Below, in pieces: positions 62,301 to 64,000 of a DNA stretch of 64,000 nucleotides. Every line of letters begins with the position of its first letter. Positions within the stretch are counted from its first letter, which is position 1. The notes beneath the pieces are model-generated. The model saw nothing but the letters and a program-made list of their open reading frames with translations, was not told the DNA's origin and did not search any database. The stretch is from Conchocele bisecta (lineage: Eukaryota; Mollusca; Bivalvia; Lucinida; Thyasiridae): positions 43,372,242 to 43,436,241 of the forward strand of contig CM055277.1 of the NCBI GenBank assembly GCA_029237695.1, in the 5' to 3' direction. The translations under genes were made by a program, and so were the position numbers.

Positions 62301-64000
62301 ACAAATATAGCATATTTTTCTTAGATTCCATGAAAACACATCTTGGTATTTCATTAGAATTCTAATGAAATGCCAAGACATGTTTTCATTTCGAAGCAAA
62401 CTATTCAATAATTGCTGTCTGCTGATGTGTAAACAGTAGTGTGATTTTATTTTACCCAATTAAAATTGTGAAATACCCAAACGATTCAGAAATGATGGAG
62501 TGACAATACTCAATTACTAATTCTTTATTTGGAGCCCTGGTTAATGTTAAAGCAAGTACCGATAACAGTTCCAAACCAGCGCCTTTGGTAATCTAAAAAT
62601 GACAGATAACAAAATTTCACTCGGCACTGACAGTGTTAAGTTTGTTTGATTATGAATCAGGATTACAGGCCCGTAGCCAGACCTGTTTGAAGGGGGGGTC
62701 GTTTCGAAGGCTCAATGGGTCTGAAGTATCTACCTGTTTGAAAGGGGGGTCGTTTCGAAGGCTCAAGGGGTCTGAAGTATCTATGGGGTTCTAAAAAAGT
62801 GGACCTCAAGGCTAAAAAAGTGAACCTCGAGGCTGGGCGGGGGGGTCGTCCGACCGCTCCGACCCCCCCTGGCTACGGGCCTGGAATAGTTGTTGCCTGA
62901 TGACTATTCTTTACATGTTTCCAGAGAGCTACATGGACGGGTAACATTTGCATGAAACATGCTCACCGAGAATTCACATCAGACGTGTTTGTAATGCTGC
63001 AAGTTCTGAAAGCCAAGATTTCTATTGGTAAGTTGGGTATTGTATATATGATATATACTAAAATAAATAAGATATCTCAATTAAATTAGATTTATATTAC
63101 ATAGCATATATAGAGAATAGTAGGTTAGTGCCGTGAATGATAAAAAATATCTGGCAAGGCTCAATAATTTCTTTATTTCTCATCAGAAGTATATGTTGTG
63201 ACCACTCATTTGAACCGACTCGCCGAGACGGTTCAAATGAGTGGTCACAACATATATTTTGGTTCAGAAATAAGGAAAATATATAGAGAATAGTAGGTTA
63301 GTGCCGTGAATGGGAAAAAATATCTGGCAAGGCTTAGGAAACGTGATGGGCGAGGCTCTGCCGAGCACATTCCGTTTCCGTGCTGTGCCAGATATTTATT
63401 TCCCTTTCACGGCACTAACCTACTATTCTATTTATCCCGTCAACACCTACAAATGGCTGTAAAATGCAAAAAATTGTATTGACTGGATATCAAAAATGTT
63501 TCACGGCACCGTGTTTCACGGCACATACGCACTGTGTTGACGGGATAAGATCATTTTATTAGATATCTTGTATAATTTAGTAGATATGTTATAAACTATG
63601 AAAGATATCTCCACATTAGTATAGTACAGAGGCATAGCTACTAAATTTTAGTAGATCTTTTCTTTAGAAAGTTACAACAAATATCTTATATATTATATAA
63701 ATTACATAAGATTTAGTAGATATCTACTTAAGTTTATAAAATCTTTATCTTCTTTTGGGAATAAAGAGTAAAACGGCATGGTGTACTAAATGTTTAGCAG
63801 CGTTTGTCATGCACAGTCTGGTCTGTGTATTTTGTTACCAGGTTTCAACGGCGATACCGTCAGTGTGGCAGACTTCATGGAGACGGATATCGCAGGCAAG
63901 GTGATCACATCCTTTGCCTGTGACTTGGTGGGTCAGGACGAGACCATCAAATTCTACAAAGTCATGCCAAGGCAACAGGTAGGTAGATACGTAAGACCTC
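38321..64000 (+). CDS. gene 2: xanthine dehydrogenase/aldehyde oxidase family enzyme, 3' part outside the window
   Basis: Exons 38321-38364, 39853-39995, 48671-48840, 49674-49834, 50915-50994, 52109-52185, 53256-53457, 54238-54317, 60534-60680, 62925-63027 and 63842-63978 join in phase to about 448 codons. Domains in order: a zinc-ribbon-like start (1-50), plant-type ferredoxin 2Fe-2S (about 51-140), the second helical 2Fe-2S domain (about 141-225) and most of the FAD domain (from about 240). Members oxidise purines or aldehydes with Fe-S, FAD and molybdopterin. The absence of an XDH-like FFxGYR motif in the exon at 63842 and the GTKxMCxxGGCGAC wording favour an aldehyde-oxidase-like member; substrate is not determined here. 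Confidence 0.85.
38510..38692. mobile_element. family K fold-back element
   Basis: TTAACCCATTAAAGATGGGA and TTCTAATGGGTTAA as ends; inner GAGTGGTAACAACATATACT. Confidence 0.65.
39050..39140. repeat. palindrome with (TA)n centre
   Basis: TTGCCAGATGCATATATA faces TATATATGCATCTGGCAA. One arm (GCATCTGGCAACTTGAAAAA) is repeated once more directly. Confidence 0.65.
39242..39834 (+). repeat. ~31-bp minisatellite ending at the exon 2 acceptor of gene 2
   Basis: Around 19 imperfect copies of a unit reading TACATGTACTTACTTG followed by TATGGCCTTATAGCA. The last unit stops 18 nt before the acceptor AG. Reading frames here (for example 39443-39685) come from the repeat and are not genes. Confidence 0.8.
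39853..39995 (+). CDS. gene 2 exon 2: second half of zinc ribbon, first strand of the 2Fe-2S domain
   Basis: Entered in phase 2 after gttcacctgcag, left in phase 1 at gttg/gtatgt. A tandem acceptor (tgcagcag) allows start at 39853 or 39856, differing by one Ser. It encodes CVQCGHVFKF, the second metal-binding knuckle, then TITITVNGVKYV, which is the expected start of the ferredoxin fold in this enzyme family. Joined to the next exon it gives KYVVGNEYS. The next intron is 8.7 kb and almost wholly repeats. Confidence 0.75.
40006..40216. mobile_element. family G element, well preserved
   Basis: Ends TTACAATGCTGAATTAAATT and CGTTGTAAGGGTTAA; CATTGTTTGACAGCACTTTA faces TAAAGTGCTGCCAAATCATG. Confidence 0.75.
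40264..40410. mobile_element. family F palindrome cut at its centre
   Basis: CCCGTTTCACTAAATTTTGT to GCATAGGCTGCATATGCATA, where family G-like sequence (40412-40570) takes over. Confidence 0.7.
40412..40570. repeat. family G partial copy
   Basis: AACCCATAGAGTGCAGGAAAC to ATTATGTTTTTATG with ACATGGTTTGGCAGCA. Confidence 0.55.
40580..41400 (+). repeat. Helitron-like array, CTCGGTAGAG type
   Basis: After CTCGGTAGAGCTGGAGGCAT and TATAGTGTTTGGACCG, about four units of ~165 bp follow with AAGAAGTTCGCCGGAGTTTC, TGTATCCCTTGAAGGATTAC and ATATGACCTTGACC. The same head and units are at 61195-62060. Confidence 0.65.
41460..41735. other. intron sequence without recognised content
   Basis: No repeat match in the window and no exon-like frame. 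Confidence 0.35.
41745..41945. mobile_element. family H element, half deleted
   Basis: CACCAACATTGCAAAGTATA to AAGTATACTTTGCAATTTTG; the palindromic centre is reduced to GGCTGTGATAATGTAATAC. Confidence 0.7.
41996..42390 (+). mobile_element. SINE, near full length
   Basis: Head GTGGGTGGCATGTGGGAGCA, B-box-like GGGTTCATCC, AACGGGATCGAACCCG, tail ending in (CAAA)n-like sequence. It is the best match to 15018-15333. Confidence 0.75.
42405..42605 (+). mobile_element. SINE middle part
   Basis: CCTGGGTTGGCCCTCGGGTA through TTGTTACTTGAGAGTTGAAT to GCTGAATATAG, without tail. Confidence 0.6.
42608..43210 (+). repeat. Helitron-like fragment, CGTCGGCGTC type, copy 2
   Basis: Head GTCCGCGAAGCGGAAAGCGA, a (GTCGGC)n run, then ATGCATGAAGACCCGTTTTC and TTACCTGTAGAGAGAACAAT as in copy 1 (1120-1715). 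Confidence 0.65.
43250..44345 (+). mobile_element. Helitron-like element, AGCCAGG type, copy 1
   Basis: It starts TTTTTAGCCAGGTTTTTTTT and CCACGCTATTGGATTGGCG, has core units (CTGTACCACCTAGGACCACC, CAAGGGGTGCCCACCACATA), a nested GTCGCGCCCACTTGCGGAAA ... GGCGCGACATGCAGGCC element (44119-44290), and ends near GGTGGCCTCGTTTCTTG. The first unit is interrupted by the fold-back at 43447-43645. Confidence 0.65.
43447..43645. mobile_element. 199-bp fold-back MITE with 6-bp target duplication
   Basis: Nearly the whole element is one palindrome: TCACAGGTGGAAGACTCGG at the left and its inverse CTTCCACCTGTGA at the right, centre ACGTTAATTAACGT at 43541-43554. TATCAC stands on both sides (43441-43446, 43646-43651), and sister units show the uninterrupted target ATATCACTATCC. 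Confidence 0.85.
44346..47685 (+). mobile_element. Helitron-like element with a 167-bp satellite core
   Basis: The head AGCTCGCCTGCACGAAG and tail CAGGCGAGCTTCG form subterminal inverted repeats, and GACAACTGTTGTTGTC makes a hairpin directly before TAG at the right end. Between them are close to twenty units of about 167 bp (starts of AACTTAACGT at 44431, 44598, 44765, 44932, 45099), each with AAGGTCAAGGTCAC. Such arrays inside non-autonomous elements are known from bivalves; the family name is not certain. Confidence 0.7.
45494..46290 (+). mobile_element. Helitron-like insertion inside the satellite
   Basis: It splits one satellite unit exactly between CCTTGTTA and TTTCATACATGC, i.e. between A and T. 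The right end is the hairpin GTAAGC-CCCC-GCTTAC, eight more bases, then CTAG, as in Helitrons. It carries a CCGT run (45557-45630) and three diverged units of the same ~167-bp repeat (about 45637, 45808, 45976). The left end TTATACACC lacks the usual TC. Confidence 0.7.
47720..47790. repeat. 71-bp palindrome
   Basis: CAATTATTGACTAGTGAGCC faces GGCTCACTAGTCAATAATTG; the arms are essentially perfect. Confidence 0.75.
47800..48430 (+). repeat. Helitron-like array with GACAACTCTTG units
   Basis: GTCCACGTCCGTGTCCGC, then three units of about 150 bp (GAGCATAACTCGA at 47991, 48146 and 48294) each ending AAGAATGACAACTCTTG and TAGTTATCTC. Confidence 0.65.
48432..48622 (+). repeat. fragment of the 42608-type repeat
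   Basis: ATGCATGAAGACCCGTTTTC to ACTAACTTATTACAGGTATA, matching the middle of the copies at 1120 and 42608. Confidence 0.6.
48671..48840 (+). CDS. gene 2 exon 3: first 2Fe-2S cluster
   Basis: Entered in phase 1 after actattttag, left in phase 0 at aactcg/gtatga. It encodes VGNEYSASTTLNSWLRDE, then GTKNMCYQGGCGACLVEV. The three cysteines C-x4-C-x2-C, with the fourth at the start of the next exon 21 residues later, form the ferredoxin-type cluster of molybdo-flavoenzymes. A family B-like end (GTGAAAGGGTTAA) lies immediately upstream. Confidence 0.9.
48845..48960. repeat. family I left end at the intron edge
   Basis: ATACCAGGCTTGTGTTTTTT then GATACCAAGTTTTTC, starting about 20 nt after the exon 3 donor; the right half is missing. 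Confidence 0.5.
48975..49210 (+). repeat. Helitron-like core units
   Basis: Two overlapping copies of AAAAGTTTGTAAGAGTTT / TCCATCATGTAATATCTTC wording. Confidence 0.5.
49225..49326. repeat. family F right half
   Basis: ATCCATCAATTGAAATGTCC to CGTACAAAGTTTAGTGAAAC. Confidence 0.65.
49674..49834 (+). CDS. gene 2 exon 4: end of first, start of second 2Fe-2S domain
   Basis: Entered in phase 0 after atttctcag, left in phase 2 at tatgc/gtgagt. It begins with the fourth cysteine of the first cluster (CLVPLYACDG), contains ITTVEHLGS and HPIQVQIASYNGSQCGYC, the conserved QCGxCTPG motif giving the first two cysteines of the second cluster. Confidence 0.9.
49881..50015. mobile_element. 135-bp near-perfect palindrome
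   Basis: TTTGGTGAACCTGGACTCAA faces TTGAGTCCAGGTTCACCAAA; centre GCCGCTGTTACAGCGGC. It starts 47 nt after the exon 4 donor. Confidence 0.7.
50110..50880. repeat. duplicated segment with internal inverted pieces
   Basis: GGACTATTGAGCGGGGGCTC / CAAAATAGTGCCACGGC (50135-50230) recurs as GAACTATTGAGTGGGGTATC / CGAAATAGTGCCACGGCC (50780-50865). Between them ATTTTCTGTAAATGA and TCATTTACAGAAAAT form a fold-back (50403-50472). Confidence 0.5.
50915..50994 (+). CDS. gene 2 exon 5: second 2Fe-2S motif, GC donor
   Basis: Entered in phase 2 after gaactttcag, left in phase 1. It encodes LTKYYGSNLNKQIVEDSF and LCRCT. The family motif CRCTGYRPIL is restored only if the exon ends at 50994 (acag) before GCAAGT, i.e. 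a GC-AG intron. The spacing C-x2-C-x32-C-x-C fits the second cluster. Confidence 0.88.
50995..51000 (+). other. GC-type 5' splice site
   Basis: The donor reads ACAG/GCAAGT, an ideal GC-AG consensus. Using the nearby GT (51001) would break the conserved CRCTGYRPIL motif and shift the frame. Confidence 0.85.
51041..51290. mobile_element. family G element with duplicated arm
   Basis: CTTAACCCTTAGACCGCTAC to GCGGTATAAGGGTTAA; the AAACATGGTTTGACAGCA arm and two copies of the opposite arm (51169 and 51195). Confidence 0.65.
51577..51812. mobile_element. family B MITE
   Basis: TTAACCCTTTCACCCCTAAG to CAGGCCTGTAGTG; its end merges with the next family G element. Confidence 0.75.
51811..52022. mobile_element. 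family G element
   Basis: TTTAACCCTCGCTACGCGGG to CAGCGTAGTAAGTGTTAAA; GAATCGTCTCCAGTGGAGAC core. Confidence 0.75.
52109..52185 (+). CDS. gene 2 exon 6: end of second 2Fe-2S domain
   Basis: Entered in phase 1 after tattttcag, left in phase 0 at atagaa/gtatgt. It encodes GYRPILSAFKDMAS, completing the CRCTGYRPIL signature, and then a linker toward the FAD domain. Confidence 0.9.
52245..52600. repeat. mixed repeat remnants
   Basis: A GGGCCTCGCTGAGGGCCCC head resembles Helitron-like starts; from 52360 wording of the 4219 MITE (TCAAATTAAATGCGTATTTT, GCAAAAAGCAAACAG) follows without clear ends. Confidence 0.4.
52835..53125. mobile_element. family L fold-back element, copy 2
   Basis: GGGATGGATCTAGAGGGGAC to CTTCGCAACTAGACAACACC; the arms are the same as at 16256-16530. 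Confidence 0.7.
53256..53457 (+). CDS. gene 2 exon 7: linker and start of FAD domain
   Basis: Entered in phase 0 after agctattgtag, left in phase 1 at cacag/gttggt. It encodes DLEGKLCKMTGDPCTG, a Pro/Ser-rich bend, then QWFRPTSSDELTALLEEH and KIRLLFGNTSTG. The W-x-P-T-S and GNTSTG elements are the usual first FAD-binding parts. Confidence 0.9.
53592..53760. repeat. compound microsatellite that reverses orientation
   Basis: (GAGT)n, then (CAGTG)n, (GAGT)n, (GA)n and (GAGT)n up to about 53694, then (CACT)n, then (GAGT)n again. The switch at 53694/53695 makes a 40-nt fold-back. Confidence 0.8.
53940..54192. mobile_element. family B MITE
   Basis: TTTAACCCTTTCACCCCTAA to GGTGTTGAACGGGTTA; it ends 45 nt before exon 8. 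Confidence 0.75.
54238..54317 (+). CDS. gene 2 exon 8: FAD domain strand
   Basis: Entered in phase 1 after ttttctcacag, left in phase 0 at acaatg/gtatgt. It encodes GVFGDLSPDNFDVVIDVAGV, matching the VFIDI-type strand of the flavoprotein fold. Confidence 0.88.
54475..55950. mobile_element. family H element split by a Helitron-like insertion
   Basis: The left part (54475-54556) ends in GATAAATATATTAATTTT and the right part (55758-55950) resumes with ATTATACTGAATGTATTAC. The uninterrupted order is visible in inverse at 20790-20830. There is no obvious target duplication. Confidence 0.75.
54556..55757 (+). mobile_element. Helitron-like element, AGCCAGG type, copy 2
   Basis: From TAGCCAGGTTTTTTGAAAAA to GGAAAAAACCTGGCC and CTTTGCCTCGTTTCTTGT. 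AGCCAGGTTTTTT and AAAAAACCTGGC are subterminal inverted repeats. Inside are a GGGCGGGC run, three core units with CTGTACCACCTAGGACCACC and a nested GTCGCACCCGCTTGCGG element. Confidence 0.7.
55951..56510. other. intron 8 interior
   Basis: Mostly unrecognised; a piece at 56215-56290 (AATATTAAATTTTATCATAA) resembles 53760-53885 and 59815-59960, so a small dispersed repeat is likely. Confidence 0.35.
56513..57697 (+). mobile_element. Helitron-like element, AGCCAGG type, copy 3
   Basis: TTTTTAGCCAGGTTTTTAAA head, a long (GGGC)n tract (56566-56642), three core units, the nested GTCGCACCCGCTTGCGG part, and GGAAAAAACCTGGCC end. It abuts copy 4. Confidence 0.7.
57698..59805 (+). mobile_element. Helitron-like element, AGCCAGG type, copy 4, expanded
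   Basis: TTTTTAGCCAGTTTTTTTTA head and GCCTCGTTTCTTGTTG end. Besides the core units it contains seven ~150-bp units (58529-59570) of AAGGTCAAATTACTTTGAAT type, each ending in a truncated GTCGCACCTGCTTGCGG. Confidence 0.7.
59815..59965. repeat. dispersed repeat also at 53760-53885
   Basis: AGGCTCATTCTTAA, then AATATTATCAAAA and TTTCGTGTGAAACAGACAGT, matched in order in the previous copy. Confidence 0.5.
60119..60478. mobile_element. family E hairpin element, copy 4
   Basis: GGAATGAATGGCC hairpin followed by the tail ending TGTGCTGGAATTATT; it ends 55 nt before exon 9. Confidence 0.75.
60534..60680 (+). CDS. gene 2 exon 9: FAD domain
   Basis: Entered and left in phase 0 (tatattccag / gtaagg), 49 codons. 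It encodes IDPYIIFGGNMTLTNLVNMF and LLSRVANLPVRN. GGNMTLT and VANLPVRN are family hallmarks in the flavin-binding half. Confidence 0.9.
60743..61140. mobile_element. family C fold-back element
   Basis: GGGCTCCAGATAAGGAATTA to CAACTTATCTGGAGC with CTCCTTGGAGACAATTC centre. Confidence 0.75.
61195..62060 (+). repeat. Helitron-like array, CTCGGTAGAG type, with a family C scrap
   Basis: CTCGGTAGAGCCGGATGCAT head; part of family C inserted at about 61470-61590; then GTCCGTCCTTGTGTCCGTCC and about two ~165-bp units with AAGAAGTTCGCCAGAGTTTC. TTTTTATACAGTAAAAACCC occurs at 61327 and 61608. Confidence 0.55.
62157..62540. mobile_element. family C fold-back element, centre deleted
   Basis: CAGAGCTCCAGATAAGCTGC to TTCTTTATTTGGAGC; the hairpin centre is shortened to GAATTCTAATG. 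Confidence 0.7.
62666..62883. mobile_element. hAT-like MITE with CAGGCCCGTAGCCAG ends
   Basis: CAGGCCCGTAGCCAG (62666-62680) and CTGGCTACGGGCCTG (62869-62883) are exact inverses. Inside, a ~50-bp segment (GGGGGGTCGTTTCGAAGGCT) is tandemly duplicated. The ends resemble widespread animal hAT MITEs; no clear 8-bp duplication flanks it. Confidence 0.65.
62925..63027 (+). CDS. gene 2 exon 10: FAD domain
   Basis: Entered in phase 0 after catgtttccag, left in phase 1 at tattg/gtaagt. It encodes RATWTGNICMKHAHREFTSD, the counterpart of the GTIxGNxxxKHxHPEFPSD motif that holds the flavin, but with RATW where most members have GT. Confidence 0.9.
63108..63428. mobile_element. family I variant with nested family K element
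   Basis: ATAGAGAATAGTAGGTTAGT occurs at the left and again at 63280; between them lies a family K fold-back (GAGTGGTCACAACATATA, 63240). The outer right end is AACCTACTATTCTATTTATC. Confidence 0.65.
63430..63548. repeat. CCGTCAACAC palindrome
   Basis: CCCGTCAACAC and GTGTTGACGGG face each other; inner TTTCACGGCACCGTG. AT-rich sequence with repeated TAGTAGATAT follows to about 63740. Confidence 0.6.
63842..63978 (+). CDS. gene 2 exon 11: FAD domain, last exon in window
   Basis: Entered in phase 1 after ttgttaccag, left in phase 0 at caacag/gtaggt. It encodes FNGDTVSVADFM and KVITSFACDL, then FYKVMPRQQ. This corresponds to the end of the FAD-binding subdomain. The FFxGYR loop that binds NAD in xanthine dehydrogenase is not seen. 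The gene continues past 64000. Confidence 0.85.

Overview
The window looks like nuclear DNA of a marine mollusc, most likely a bivalve. It is AT-rich, its genes are split into small GT-AG exons, and the space between them is packed with short fold-back elements, tRNA-derived SINEs and Helitron-like elements carrying tandem cores of 150-170 bp with CCGT runs and AAGGTCAAGGTCA motifs. That mixture is typical of bivalve genomes. The species assignment is inference; the repeats and exons are seen directly.

Two protein-coding genes, both on the + strand, can be reconstructed by joining exons whose phases agree. Gene 1 (310-26847) encodes a transcription-factor-like protein of about 897 residues: an N-terminal BTB domain, an AT-hook, nine C2H2 zinc fingers and a C-terminal tail built of 11-residue repeats. 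Its most striking feature is two pairs of duplicated zinc-finger exons. Exons 5a and 5b are both 74 nt with phases 2 to 1. Exons 6a and 6b are both 84 nt with phases 1 to 1 and lie only 45 nt apart. Using 5a and 5b together shifts the frame to a stop, so they must be alternatives. The 6a/6b intron is extremely short and free of stops. The paired fingers differ at predicted base-contact positions, so alternative splicing could change DNA-binding specificity.

Gene 2 (38321 to beyond 64000) encodes the first ~448 residues of a molybdo-flavoenzyme of the xanthine dehydrogenase/aldehyde oxidase family: both 2Fe-2S motifs and most of the FAD domain. The molybdopterin part lies outside the window. 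Two upstream exons join in phase to the first Fe-S exon and add a CxxC...CxxC zinc-ribbon-like N-terminus not usual for the family. One intron has a GC-AG donor.

The rest is introns and an 11.5 kb intergenic stretch (26848-38320), nearly all repeats. Families are labelled here by letter: A (ends CACAGCCACATA), B (core GACGGCTCGTC), C (ends CTCCAGATAAG), D (ends ACATGCCCACTCAGTAGGC), E (GAATGAATGGCC hairpin), F (GTTTCACTAAAC palindrome), G (CAGCAGACGACA), H (AAGTATACTTTG), I (GATAAATAGAATACC), J (AGGGGTTTCCC), K (GTGGTNACAACATATA), L (GTTGCGAACGGTAAC), plus SINEs and Helitron-like arrays, the latter concentrated at 40570-48620 and 54556-59805. Nested insertions with visible empty sites are common. 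One low-repeat island (about 32955-33830) with CRE-like sites looks like a promoter. No rRNA, functional tRNA, CRISPR array or intact transposase gene was seen.
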